The notes under the pieces were generated by a model. That model worked only from the letters and a program-made list of their open reading frames with translations, was not told the DNA's origin and made no database searches. Below, one piece after another: positions 34,370 through 45,803 of a stretch of DNA of 64,000 nucleotides. A program made the translations under genes and the position numbers. This DNA is from Mesostigma viride (Eukaryota > Streptophyta > Mesostigmatophyceae > Mesostigmatales > Mesostigmataceae), in contig RPFO01000448.1 of assembly GCA_009746045.1 (NCBI GenBank), positions 2,383,509-2,447,508 of the forward strand, given 5' to 3'. The stretch's first letter is position 1, and each line of letters starts with the position of its first letter.

Positions 34370-35223
34370 ATGGCTTTCCGGGGCGTACACGCAGCGAAAC
34401 ATGCTGGAAATCGCAACCGGGCACGACATGAGATTCCTGACGACGTTTTGGCTCGCGTCGACAAGAAAGTGCTTGCGAGGCTCAAAGAAAATTTCAGCCT
34501 CTTCGACTCTGACGACAGCGGCCTTATCGACGCTACCGAGCTCGGTACCCTGCTGCGGTCAGCAGGGATGAACCCGACTGAAGCACGTGTACGGGAGCTC
34601 ATTCGGCAGTTTGACAAAGACAGGAGCGGCTCGCTCAGCTTCGCTGAATATGTGGTATTGTGGGACTATATGCAAGAGGAGGCTGCCGGTGAGCTGGAGA
34701 TGATTATGAAGGCCTTTTCAGTTTTTGACAAGGATGGCAGTCGAACCATCTCTTTCAAGGAATTCAAAGAGGTACATTTTTGTAGCAGTTCGTTGGATCA
34801 CTTCTCATAATCACTTCTTTATCATCAGCTCACCTCTTTACTTCCCCGACATTTCCAGGAAGTGTTTCCCCCCAATTCCTTTCGGTTGCACGTTGTGTTC
34901 CCTTGCTCATTTCAAAGGTGCCTGGCATGAGGGCGGTCTAACTTGGTGACTAACTGGCATGCCTTCCAAGTCACTACCATATATTGTGTGGTGCTGTTCC
35001 CTTGCTTCAGGTGGTGACGGAGCTTGGAGATCAGCTGACGGACGAGGAGTGCACGCTCTTCTTCAAGCATGTCGACAAGAACAACGATGGCGAACTCCAG
35101 TTTGATGACTTGTTTACATTTCTCAAGGAAGACCGTGAGCGGGTAGACAATGAAGTGGCTGATGAGGACTTAGAGGATGTTATCTCTTCCCTGCCCTCCA
35201 TTGAGGAAAGGGATGACAAATAA
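34370..35223 (+). CDS. four-EF-hand calmodulin-like Ca2+-binding protein (2 exons)
   Basis: Exon 1 is 34370-34771, the intron 34772-35010 (GTACAT...TTCAG, 239 bp) and exon 2 35011-35223; the phase is 0 on both sides and the product is 204 residues. Start ATG 34370 (MAFRGVHAAKHAG) is the first ATG in frame. Loops: EF1 DSDDSGLIDATE (about 46-57), EF2 DKDRSGSLSFAE (82-93), EF3 DKDGSRTISFKE (120-131), EF4 DKNNDGELQFDD (155-166). EF1 and EF2 are canonical. EF3 has Arg instead of the usual Gly at loop position 6. EF4 ends in Asp instead of Glu at position 12, a change that often favours Mg2+ or lowers Ca2+ affinity. The basic 40-residue N-terminus and acidic C-terminal tail (DEDLEDVISSLPSIEE) lie outside the EF core. 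Likely a Ca2+ sensor related to calmodulin and CDPK C-lobes; the target is unknown. Confidence 0.88.
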
Positions 35224-35385
35224 CGACACAATTTTTTGAAAGCGGCATTCTGGCCTGCATGATTGTACATGCTACCATGTTCCCATTGCATGGTCAGGAT
35301 CATGGTTAATCGCCAAGTCGGTCCTATTTCCGCGTTGAATGGGGAACGTGGCTATAGTCTATTTGCGGGGTTACTTGTTTGTCAT

Positions 35386-36880
35386 TGAATTGAATTGGAA
35401 CATAACTCCGTTGGGCGTGTATGTAGCACATATCCCTGAGAAGGAGTATATGGCTTATAATACACTCGGGGCTACTTCCTGCAAGGGTAGCGTGTAATCT
35501 ACACCTGCTCTGGGTGCACAAAGTGCACCTGCACACCACTGTGTATTCAGGCACCTACCTAAAAGCGCCGGCCGACATAGGGGGGAAGATCATCATGGCT
35601 ATACAAAGGCTAGCTAGGGCGTGGCTTCTCAGCAGAGAGTAACTCCCCGCATGGGCACAGCATAGTGAAATAAAGCTAGGCATCATCTGGGGTGTGGCAC
35701 GACAGTCATAGGCACACATGTACATGATGCTAAGGCATCATCTGGTATAGGGCCTGTAGTAGGCGTACATGTACAAGGCCACGGCTAGGCTTGACTATTC
35801 TACGCTACTACTGCATGCATAGCTCCCGTCGCTGCCGCTGTTGCTGCGCCAGGGTCGAGTCGTCGTCCAAGGTGAAGGGAGTCTTCTCGAGCCGCTTGCG
35901 GCGTCTGAGAAACTAAATCTTGCATGTCCGATGGGCTCTTAAAGATGAGAAGAAGTGGGGGCGCCCCTGCCTTACCCCGCGCGCAGGGTTCAAGGCGGTG
36001 GGCGACCAGCTAATTGATCTCATGCACCAAGAAGGCCCATGCGATCAAGGATTTTGCTCTCAAACGCACGTGCAAGCTTCTCGGAATTCTCACCTTCCGC
36101 CATGTCGAAGTTCTTGACGATGGCTGCGCTTGGCGAGCTCGGCCTCCTCGCGGAGGTCAAGCCTACGTCGGCCACTGGAGCTAGCTGTGCTGAGACGGCG
36201 GACGGGATCGAGGTGAGGTGGTGTTCTGCTTAAGCATGTCCGCCCAGGTGGGCCGGCCGGGATGGGAGGATCGAGCATTCGCCAGCCAGGCCAGCTAGCT
36301 GGCTTGGCGGCCATGTCCGGCCTTCACCGCCTAGCTCGGCGGTGATGCCTGCGGTGTTTTGCAGGTATCCGATGGCGATGGTGTTGTCCTTGAGGTGCTC
36401 AGTGGTCGATGTCGCGGAGCTGCATGTGCGGTGATGGCGTCGGAGGGCCGGGGGGGGGGGGCGGTGGAGGAGGCGATCGGAGGGTGGCCATGGAGGTGGC
36501 GGTGCCGGAGATGGTGCGGAGCTCGGCACTGAGTCATGCATGCAGCGTGCAACCCAGGCCACATCTGCACCCGGGCTGCCACATCTGCAGCGAGGGGAGT
36601 CACGTGCTGCTCGACAGCGTCCGCACATCGTCGCGGATGGTGTCGGTCACGCACATGCACAGCGGTGGGCTCAAACTGATCTGGGCGGTAGAGCGTCCGA
36701 GGAGGGAGCAGAGGGCGATTTGTTGCAAGTAGGGACCGCCGGGCGAGGTTGGACATCTTTGCAGCCAGGCCGGCCGTGCTGGCGCCTGACCGGGCAGGCC
36801 GAAGGCCGCGGCCCTCGCGAATCTTGAGTGCGAAGCACAATTCTAAAAGCGTGTCCCACATCCCATGAAACAGGACCATG
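35386..36880 (-). mobile_element. ORF1-only LINE ('half-LINE'), copy a, decayed
   Basis: Minus-strand remnants of the ORF1 family: VEQHVTPLAADVAA (near 36600) matches the N-terminal part of copy f, and the RRM and C-terminal domain follow down to about 35820. About 430 bp of 3' UTR then ends ATGTGCTACATAC.CGCCCAACGGAGTTATGTT with a CAATTCAATT tail near 35386-35398. No reverse transcriptase lies between ORF1 and the 3' end. Confidence 0.6.
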
Positions 36881-37029
36881 GATGATGCTTTCAGTATTTA
36901 GCCGCGCCCAGCCTACAATGGGACCTCCATGGATGATGCATTAAGAATTTAGCCATGCGATGCCTATGCAGGGAGTTACTCTCTGCTGAGATGCCATGTG
37001 TACACCAGCTATAGCCTAGCCACATACCC

Positions 37030-37292
37030 TCCACCCCATATGTCATGCAGGCCTTCTAGGCCCTCTCCTCAAGCCCCCCCTGGGTGCCTGTGCTTGTTAA
37101 GGAGGCATGAACCATCATGGCGGTGCAGGTGCACCTTGTGCACCCAGAGCAGGCCGTGACAGTTGTACATCCTCCACCTGCAGGTTGTAGCCCTGATTGT
37201 ATTACAAACCCATAGATGCCCCTTTCTCAGGGCTATGTGTTACATATGCTCCCAACGGAGCTATGATTTTAATTAATTAATTAATGAATGAA
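37030..37292 (+). mobile_element. 3'-end fragment of the same LINE family
   Basis: Ends GGGCTATGTGTTACATATGCTCCCAACGGAGCTATGATT followed by TTAATTAATTAATTAATGAATG, the family's terminus and tail, with truncated upstream sequence. Confidence 0.6.
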
Positions 37293-37440
37293 ACAGGACG
37301 TGCAGCTGGTCACTCGGACTTTTCTGCCAAAAGTGCTTGTTGATGGTGAAATCTTGAAACTGGCTGGGTGGCTCGGCGGGACTAGTATACGACTGCGTTT
37401 GGGCTCAGGAGAGGCCGACGGCGAGGCCGAACTGAAGGGC

Positions 37441-38481
37441 CAGAATTGAATTGAATTGTAACATAACTCCGTTGGGAGTATATGTAGCACATAGCCCTTG
37501 AGAGGGGGCATAGGGCCTATCATACATCCTAAGCTACTTCCTGCAAGGGTGGGGATGTAAAGGACCCTTGCTCTAGGTGCACCAGGGCACTTGCATCCCC
37601 ATGATCTTCAAGCTATGCCCAGCGAAGGGGGAGCCTGTCATGGGGGGGAAGATCAGCATAGCTATACAAAGAAGCTAGGGCATGGCGTCTCAGCAGAGAG
37701 TTACTCCCTGCATAGGCACAACAGAACTAAATAAAGCTGGGCATCATCTGGGGTGTGGCTCATCATAGGCACACATGTACATGATGAAGTAAAGCGCGTG
37801 GCTTAGCTGGGATAGTGCCTCTAGGAGGCGTACATGTACATGGCCACGGTCTATCTATTCTACACTACTACTGCTGTATTCCCCGGCCTAAGCTGGGGCG
37901 TCTGGAGTCGCTGGGGCCGCGGGGGGGGGGGGTCGCCTGCCAGGGCTTATGGCCGACGTAGATGGCCGCCCCCTTCCAGTACACCGGCTGCCCCGCCTTG
38001 GTCTGCCGGAGCTGGAGGTAGGTCGGCCATATAGCTCCCGTCGCCGTTGTTGCTGCGCCAGGGTCAAGTCGTCATCAAGGGTGAAGAGAGTCTTCTCGAG
38101 CCGCTTGCGGCGTCTGAGAAAAGAAATCTTGTCCGCCGGGGTCTTAAAGGTGAGAAGGAGCGGGGGCGGCCCTGCCTTACCCCGCGCGCGGGGAAGGCGG
38201 TGGGCGGCCAGCTCGATCTCACCGTTAAGGCCCATGCGACCAAGGATTTCTCTCTCAAACGCACGCAAAAGCTTCTCGGAATTCTCACCTTCCTCCATCT
38301 TGAAGTTCTTGACAATGACGTCGAAGGGCCAGAATGTACCACTAAATCTTGGGAAGTGGTGCTGCTGCCTTCCATGCAGGCTGGGCGGCTGGACTCTAGG
38401 CGGAGCTTCTTGCGTAGCTTCAGGGCTCAGCGCTGCACCGGCCGCTAAGCTGCGTTGCGTCGAGGTGCGTTTGCTCGTCAT
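37441..38481 (-). mobile_element. ORF1-only LINE, copy b
   Basis: A fairly intact minus-strand ORF (38481-37888) encodes an L1-ORF1-like protein: an RRM part (FDVIVKNFKMEEGENSEKLL, then PPPLLLTFKTPADKISFLRRR) followed by a C-terminal domain part (LDDDLTLAQQQRRREL). Its last residues are shifted out of frame relative to copies e and f. About 450 bp of 3' UTR follows directly and ends CTCCCAACGGAGTTATGTTACAATTCAATTC. No endonuclease or RT is present. The coiled-coil region is truncated. Confidence 0.7.
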
Positions 38482-38807
38482 GATATTGTGTAATAGCTTC
38501 GGGAAAAAAGATCAGCATGTGCGTCTTAGAAAGACGAAGCGATAATTTGTGATATTCACGGCCGAAGTTGGTGCCCAAACGTGAACGTTATTAGCTCCGC
38601 CGTCAGCCATGGCTACCTCGTGGCTCGTGGCCGGCTCGTGCATGGCTCAACATGATCATGGTGTCTCATATATCCCCGTCTAGTAACTGTAAGCAAGGAG
38701 ACAAACCTGTCTAGTGACTTATATGGATGGTTGGGGCATGATGCAGACGATATTTGTTGTAACTTTCGTGTAATTATATTTTTAATGAAATTAGCATAGT
38801 ACTCCGT

Positions 38808-40089
38808 GGCATTAATTAATTAATTAATAATTAATTAAACTCGTGCTTCCGTTGGGGAGTCACGGAGCACCGCAGTGTGTGCACAACATGCAGGAGAAAG
38901 GGCAGAGACCCCCATTCTCCCTCATGCCAAAGGCATGCCACAGCTGCAATCGGGCATGCTAGCTGCAATCGGTACGTCCGGCGATCTGTGGGTGCAACAA
39001 GACCCATGTGAGCATGGCATAACACGGGAGCATGTGGGCAAGTGATCTGATCATAGCCAGGACGTAGCATGCCGCGGCTGTACAAGGACTAGGCTAAGGC
39101 CGCTATATGGCTGGTTGTGTACCGTGCGTTAGCGGTGCACGGGACCAGGTATGTTGGCACAGCTAGGCAAACATTCTAAGCATGGCTGCCATATAGCGGC
39201 AGCGACTACCATGCAATGGATACAAGCTAGGGCCCTATTATTCAAGCTATTCTAGCCCGCAGGGGGCGTCCACATGATCTTGTGGTTGATCATCAGGTCC
39301 CCGCCCCTCCAGTACACCTAAGTTGGGCTTCTGGCGGGGGGCCTGCTTGTGGCGGGGCTAGGTATTCCGGCCACAGGTCGCGTCGCTGCTGCTGCTGAGC
39401 GGGGGTCAGGTCGTCGTCCAGCGTCCAGGTGAGGTCGTGTGCATGCACACGCTTGCGACGAGAGAGGAACCGCTGCTTGTCCTCACGGGAGGGGAAGGTG
39501 AGCAGGACTGGTGGGCCGGGGAGCCGCCTTGTCCCGTGAGTGGGGAAGGCGGTGGCACCCACGCTGCCAGTTCTACCTCACCTACCAGGCCCATGAGGGT
39601 AAGGATGAGGCTGCTGGTCCTTGAGCTTGTCGGCAAGGGAGGTTGACGTCTCACCTGGCTTCTCTGGGGGAAACGACGCAGCACCACTCGGCACTCGCGG
39701 CGAGCGCGGTCGGTGGCCGCCTCCCGTCCCGTTGGTTGGCCTAGGCGGTGGTCCTCCATGCAGCTCCTGGAGCTTCGTGGCAATGGCGTCGGTGGTTGCA
39801 AGCTAGGCGGTCGCTGACCGCAGCAGCAGGTCTGCGTAGGAGAGCGGCGGGAGGTCGCCAGCATCCAGCGCGGCCGGGGTGGCTGGGATCGATCTGCAAT
39901 GGTGGCCGTCAGACTCTGCTCCGCTATCTTCGGGACCTGACAGTGTGGCCAGGCCCTCGGTGTGGGCGGTTCGATGGTTTCCAGCTTCTTCATGAGCATG
40001 TAGCGCACTTGCCGTCCACCTGGGACGGACCGCAGGCCGCTGCCCGCTGGTAGCCTGCCATACGTACCCCCAAAAAATTCCAAGTCCAA
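38808..40089 (-). mobile_element. ORF1-only LINE, copy c
   Basis: Minus-strand ORF1 remnants in two frames (about 40089-39293). RRM end PPVLLTFPSREDKQRFLSRRKR and domain LDDDLTPAQQQQRRDLWPEYL are readable. The 3' UTR runs to GTGCTCCGTGACTCCCCAACGGAAGCACGAGT at about 38838 and an ATTA tail (38808-38838). This ending differs from that of copies a, b and e, so at least two 3' end variants exist. A short AT/CG-palindromic insertion (CGTACG-rich) sits at about 40070-40205. Confidence 0.6.
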
Positions 40090-40279
40090 GTCGCGTAATT
40101 TTCATAAAATACGCGTACGTTATCCGCCGGGCGCCGGCGTAGTACAGGACGCGTACAGAAGTATTTTGTTCGAACCGTACGGCGTACATACGTACATAAT
40201 AACACGGCCATCCGAGCTGCAGTGGCGGAGCAGCTGGCGCCGATGGCTGAGCACTGAGCTCGCCGCCCTAGCTGACGGC

Positions 40280-41260
40280 GCCTGACAGCCCACTCAACAC
40301 TCTCTCGGCCAAGGTCAACAACATTGAAGCCAGAGTCGCACAATTAAGCTCCAGCCTCAGTTTACTGCTCGATCCGTAAGATCGAGCACATTGTCACCAC
40401 CAATTAAAGTTTCCGAGGCCACAGCCACTGTGACCGCCCGCCTGTACGTGGTGGTGGAAGGCCGAGTCATGCAGCCAAGACACCGTGAATCAAACAAGGC
40501 AGTTGCTACCCGGGTATATAGACGCCTGCCTGGCCACGCAGCTAAGTCCCCGAGATCGCCGAGCGAAATTACGGCCGCCAATGATCGCCGCCCAACCTCA
40601 GCTGGTAGGGCTAGCGATGACCCCTCGACTCGTGCGGGCTGACCTGATCAAGAGCCAGGCAACCTCTACCGCCACCGCCATCACCACCAAGCTCCAGGAG
40701 CTGGAAGACTACGCGCCGCGAGGCCGCTGACCGCGACCGTCGCCGCTGCCGGGTCATCCTCAGGTGCATGCTTCGACTGATGCAGCCGGAGGAGAACCCC
40801 AGACTCTCTTCTTCACGAGCTGAAGAAACAACTCTTGGCGTGCATATGGAGCTCAGCCAGGTGCGACACTGCAGGGTGCCTACGGCCGGCCTGCCCCTGA
40901 TCCACGGGTCAGCCGGGGCTGGCCCCCCTCCGGCCTCCAGTGGTCCTCACCTTCAGCGACATCACAGCCCGAGTTCAGTTCCTCTCTCGCCGCAAGAAGC
41001 TGCATGGTGAACACCTCAGTGCATGGTAGCTTGACGACGACCTGACGCCAGCCCAGCAGCAGCAACGCCGCGATCAGTATAGCCGGCCCGACTATTGACA
41101 TCCGCCACAAGACCAATGAACCGGCCCCGAGAAGCCCCAAGTGTACTGGCGGGGCGGGGACCTTCATGTCAACAAGAAACAGTGGAATTAAGCCCGGCCC
41201 CCGGGCTCCCCCGGGATAGAGCACTCGATCAAGCTAGTTGTCTAGATGGGGGCAATCGAT
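40280..41260 (+). mobile_element. ORF1-only LINE, copy d, decayed
   Basis: Plus-strand, with several stops and shifts. Readable pieces in order: KVNNIEARVAQLSSSL (coiled coil), the RRM core with PPVVLTFSDITARVQFLSRRKKL near 40940-41000, LDDDLTPAQQQQRRDQYS near 41030-41090, and VYWRGGDLHVNKK near 41140-41180. Its 3' end is unclear. Confidence 0.55.
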
Positions 41261-41582
41261 TATGGGATAGCTTCTAGGCATTACAGCCAATGATATCAGC
41301 GCCCAGCATTATAGTACCTTCAATAAGCTCTGGCACCTTGTAGCCATCAGCTTGCGCCTTTGCCGACGTCTTGAGCCCACCTCACCTTTGTAGCATATAA
41401 GCTATGCGTCGGCCTACCTATGGTATTGCACTGGTTGTATTGCACCCACAGTGTTGCGCCCCGGCACCATGCTGTGGAGAGAGCGCTCTCATGGCCTGCC
41501 CACTAGCGGCAGTGGGAGAAGCTAGGGCGCCCCTCCCTCCTTCAAAATTAAATTCAATTATAACATGACTCAGTTGGGAGAT

Positions 41583-41850
41583 CATTAATTAATTAAATAA
41601 TTAATTAATTAATAAGGAACACAGTACCTCCGTGGGAAGGATATGTAATGTTCACATATCCCTGAGAAGGGGCATATGGTTTTGATCAATACATTCTAGG
41701 CGATAACCTGCAGGTGGAATTGGTGTAAACTGCCACCTATACTCGGGGTGCACAAGTGAGGTGCACCTGCACCGGCCATCGTGTATCAGTTCCAGCATTG
41801 AACTGTGCAAAGTAATTGCGCCGACATGGGAAATCATGTAGCACATATGT
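41583..41850 (-). mobile_element. LINE 3'-end fragment with ATTA tail
   Basis: Reads on the minus strand into ...ATATGCCCCTTCTCAGGGATATGTGAACATTACATATCC and ends with an AATTAATTAATTATTT tail at about 41583-41612. It shares the 3' UTR of the ORF1-only family. Confidence 0.55.
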
Positions 41851-42200
41851 CAAGGAGACAACCAGCCAGATATTTTCCATCTTGCTGGGTGGATGGAGGT
41901 GGGCGAAGCCGCGGAACCGAAGTAAGCTAACTCTAAGCTAAGCCAAGCTAGTCTAGAAAACCCTAACTACTCTACTCAGCAAAGCGCCCCTTCCGCTTGG
42001 GGGGAAGGGGCTCGCCCATGCACAGGGGCTGGCGCGTGAGCCTGGACAATCTTCTGCCACCTCTGCTTGTTCTGCATAGCAGTCCAAGCAAGAGAGAGGG
42101 AGTGAATGCATGCGGTGTTCAAACTGAGCTGGCCAGACCACTAGGGCGGCCAGCCACATCTGGGTGTAGTTCATGGCAGGTTTACCGAGCTTTCTAGGAA
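41851..42200 (-). pseudogene. LINE ORF2 C-terminal fragment
   Basis: On the minus strand this matches the frame at 57752-58210: the block around CTAGTGGTCTGGCCAGCTCAG (VVWPAQFEHRMHSLPLS), the Cys/Lys-rich region and a Pro-rich end followed by AAAGCGG..GGGGCGCTTTGCTGAGTA. Its 3' terminus runs into the fragment on its left. It is too short to show RT motifs. Confidence 0.5.
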
Positions 42201-42297
42201 TGTCCTTGGGGCCTCCCTCCTTCTCGTTGTGTATGTAGGGTTGAAATTTCCTTTACTCTGTATTGGCACCCACGTGACGCAGTCACGTGCTTATTAA
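42200..42297 (+). mobile_element. LINE 3' end with terminal hairpin
   Basis: GTATTGGCACC then CACGTGACGCAGTCACGTG (42271-42289) and a TTATTAATTA tail. It is the same terminus as at 5838-5878 (minus strand) and about 45804-45826. Confidence 0.65.
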
Positions 42298-42301
42298 TTA
42301 A

Positions 42302-44000
42302 CCCCTAAATGGTCTGGCTGCCGATTTTCCGCCTAAAACTGAGTTACAGCCGACACGTCGGCCCCTTCTCGGGGGACCAAATGCCGCGAAAACTATTGAG
42401 AATTAGGAAAAGTTTAGCTGAGAAGATCGAAAGTTTATAATTTTCCTCACAGCATGGTACTAGGGTTTGCATACTTCTGACAAAGTTATAGAGGTGTTCT
42501 GGCCGGTCAAAGTACAAGGGGTCAGGGTACTTTTTCACGTACAACGTGCATTCCGGAAAACGACGACCTGGCCATGGCGGCTTGCGCCCACGCATGGCAT
42601 TTACGTTTTCGTTCGAATTTTCTGACCAAACTTAGGAAATTGATTTTATACGTCCTAAAGATCACACAGGCCAATTTTTGGTTCGCGGGAATGCCATTTG
42701 ATAGGTGTCGGCAGCGTTCTTGCTGGAAAAAACTGCGATCAGGCCGGACGATAGAAACGTTGACAGCAATACCTTTCCGGCGTATTTTAAAGGATATATT
42801 GGTTTCTTTGTAATTTTTATGATACATAGTAGTCGTAAACGTGCAAGGGTGGCCAGAAATCGCCGAATCCAGCGACCATGCTGCACAACTTTGGTGTGCC
42901 GAAATGCGCCATTTTGCGGCCACCGCCTGGGCCAAGGTAACGCCATCCATGCCTGGTAAAGCTTCAGCATCGTTTTCCTATCGATGTTTGACGTTTATAT
43001 ATACGTTCTAGCTTGTGTAGCACATTCTTTTTGCATTATTCATGCTCTTTCTTGACCCTGGCCTGGCCCCTTTCTAAAACACCCTTCTTAGATGCTTCCC
43101 TCAGTCAGTTGACCTGCCACAGTGTGATGGTGATAAGTTTTAGATGCTGTATGGGTTTGAATACCTCCATATATGTTTGTTATACATTTCCCACACACAT
43201 ATTGCATGAGTGTGAAGCAGTTGGCTGGTCTCTGTGGCATCATCAAGCATGTAACCGGTGAGTAGAAGCTTCCCATTGTCAGCATGTGCCACCAGGTGTG
43301 CTGGCCATCACCTGGCAAGCTATAGCAGCTTAGGCCTAGTTTATCCTTGCTAGGGCAAGCTGAAATAGGCTTAAAATCACTAGTTTGTTGGTGGCTGCCT
43401 CCTAGAATGCATGCCTTACGTAGGGTATCCGTACCACGTTACCTACGTGCATGGACAAGGTGGCACCTGCACATAGGTGCCATGTAAGGGCAGTGTGATG
43501 ATGCAGTTATGTTTCCCCATCATTGTGGAAGGGAAATGTATTGTGTGGCATGGTTGGGGGCCATATTAGTAGGTATTAGTAGGTAGTATGCCCACTCCTA
43601 CCCCCTTGGTTGCTTTTTACCAACGGTACCCCTATGGGCTGTACTGGGTGTAACTGCTGGCATACCCACCCAAATGATGACCCCAATGGCTCAAACTGTT
43701 CAGCAACTAATTGTTTATCATCCCTGAAGTGGTAGGTGCCTAGCTCTTACAACATAATTCAAAATGCACATTCTACCAAAAATGAAAACTCTCGTCTTGA
43801 CCCCCCTGACTTTGACGGCAGTTATACATGGCCTACCCTGCATATATGTAAGGTTGTGATATACCAACCCGAAGGGCAACTCATGGACATGCTTGGCCCC
43901 CAAGGACAGCCATTGGATATGGGTGGGTTGGATGGCATCTGGTTTGCAAAATTGTGAAGTTACAGCCGATGCATCGGCAGTATTTCTGCCCATTTAGGGG
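42302..44000. mobile_element. piggyBac-like non-autonomous element, 1.7 kb
   Basis: Flanked by TTAA on both sides (42298-42301 and 44001-44004). Termini are CCCCTAAATGG on the left and its complement CCATTTAGGGG on the right, followed inward by CTGCCGA blocks and GTTACAGCCGA..TCGG subterminal palindromes (about 42343 and 43964). A TTAA target with CCC-starting ends is the piggyBac signature. No transposase frame is present. It sits in the ATTA tail of a LINE, a natural source of TTAA sites. Confidence 0.65.
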
Positions 44001-44262
44001 TTAAGTAATTAGTTAATGGAGGAAGATGGTTAGCGAGGATAGATGGCAATAAGTGATGAAGGAGACCACCCCCAACTCTGTGGGGGCTCCGCGTGTGACC
44101 AAGTTTGGCAAATTCATAGCGATCCGGGCCGTGGTGCCCACAACCCTGTAACTAGGAGCTACTGAGATAGCTAGCATGATCCATTATGAGGGGTGCCCCA
44201 TCAGCCATTTTGCTCGTTCCGGTGTCGTCCCCGTCGTCCCGCTTTTGGACGGGAAGGTGCCT

Positions 44263-44345
44263 GTTAATTAATTAATTAATTATCAACATCACTCCGTTGG
44301 GAGTAGATGTAGCACATAGCCCTGAGAAGGGGCATATGGCCTGTT
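44263..44345 (-). mobile_element. short LINE 3'-end fragment
   Basis: Reads on the minus strand as ATATGCCCCTTCTCAGGGCTATGTGCTACATCTACTCCCAACGGAGTG with an ATTAATTAATTAATTAAC tail. Truncated after about 80 bp. Confidence 0.6.
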
Positions 44346-44457
44346 GGTCCGCCCAAAATGGGTTCCGTCGTCCAGTTGGAGGAAAGGAAGGAGTTCCGAG
44401 TTACAGTTGTCGTCCAAGTGGCTGGCCGGAAGGACTTCCGAGTTTTACTAGACAGAT

Positions 44458-44513
44458 AAATAAATAAATAAATTAATTAATTAATTAATTAATTAATTAA
44501 TTAATTAATTAAT
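44458..44513. repeat. (ATTA)n / (AATA)n tract
   Basis: Fourteen or so ATTA-type tetranucleotides. It is continuous on its right with a minus-strand LINE terminus GTGCTCCGTGACTCCCCAACGGGAGCACGAGTCC (about 44515-44548), so it is that copy's tail. Confidence 0.8.
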
Positions 44514-44549
44514 TGGACTCGTGCTCCCGTTGGGGAGTCACGGAGCATT

Positions 44550-45357
44550 ATACTAGACAGATGTCGGTCGTAAGCGCGACATTCTTGCCCCCATGCTACT
44601 CACTGGTGAGCTGGACATGTCGGCTGTCTGCCTCCCCCGCGCGCGGGGGGAGGCTGGCCCGGCACCCGTGCTCCTCACCTTTAAGTACATGGCGGACAAG
44701 CTGGCGTTCCTTAAATTCCGCAAGAAGCTCTCGAGGACTCGCTTCACGCTGGACGACGACTTGACCCTGGCCCAGCAACAGCGGCGACGGGAGCTATGGC
44801 CGACCTACCTTCAGCTCCGGCAGAGCGCAGGGGGGAAGCCGGTATACTGGAGGGGGGCGGTCATCCACGTTGACCACAAGCCCTGGCAGCCCCCTCCCGC
44901 CACCTCAGACTAGGGAATCCATACCAGTAGTGTAGATTAGTCAGGCTTAGCCTAGCATGTGGCCCACGCGCATGTGCGCCCATAATGGCCCCCATGGATG
45001 TTGCCTTCAGAATTTAGCCAAGCCATGCCTATAATGGGACCCCCATGGATGTTGCATTAAGAATTTAGCCATGCTATGCCTAGGCAGAGAGACGCTCTCT
45101 GTTGAGAAGCCATGCCCTAGCTCTTGTATCTATAGCCATGATGATCTTCCCCCACATGCCATGCTCCCCCTTAGCTGGCCATAGCGTGATACATCATGAG
45201 GGTGCAGGTGCCCTGGTGCACCTAGAGCAAGGGTCGCTTACATTCCCACCCTTGCAGGAAGTAGCCTAGAATGTATATGATAGGCCATATGCCCCTTCTC
45301 AGGGATATGTGCTACAGATACTCCCAACGGAGTTATGTTTCTCATTAATTAATGTCG
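44550..45357 (+). mobile_element. ORF1-only LINE, copy e
   Basis: The ORF at 44593-44913 encodes the second half of the RRM (GELDMSAVCLPRARG, PVLLTFKYMADKLAFLK) and the whole C-terminal domain (FTLDDDLTLAQQQRRREL, VYWRGAVIHVDHK). It stops at TAG 44911-44913. The 3' UTR of about 430 bp follows at once and ends GGATATGTGCTACAGATACTCCCAACGGAGTTATGTTT with a short ATTAATTAATG tail. It is 5' truncated. The ORF1-to-tail distance shows there is no room for an ORF2. Confidence 0.75.
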
Positions 45358-45803
45358 GTCGTCGTCCAGTATGGACGGGAGGAGCGACCAGATCTTGTGG
45401 AGTCTTGTGGTCAGTAGCTCTTGCGGTAGCTGGTGCACTTTGCAAAACTTATGTCCGGTCAGGGTCCGGTCATGTAATTGCCAGCCCAGCCACTGCAGTG
45501 CTCATGAAGAGCTGGCATGGAGCCTGCTGAACCTACGCGCCGGGCCGGCGGGCCGAGTGCAAGCCATATTGGGCTGTATTGTGGTGCTCCTGCTCATGCA
45601 ACTGGTCCTGATTTGCAGTCGTCGCCCCCCAAATGGCGCGGAAGGAGTTCTGCAATTTGGCTGGCGCTGCATGTTTTCCCGTCGTCGACAGTCCCCGGGA
45701 AGTGCCGGAGGACCCGAGGTACCCAACACTGAGTGGGGCACCCCTCCTCATCCATTCCATCCTGGGCATGTTGAATGCTCCCCTCCCACTGAGGACTTAT
45801 GCT
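45358..45803. other. intergenic, possibly LINE-derived
   Basis: Short frames only. It ends in the hairpin-type LINE terminus at 45804, so it may be the decayed 3' UTR of a hairpin-family LINE. Confidence 0.3.
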
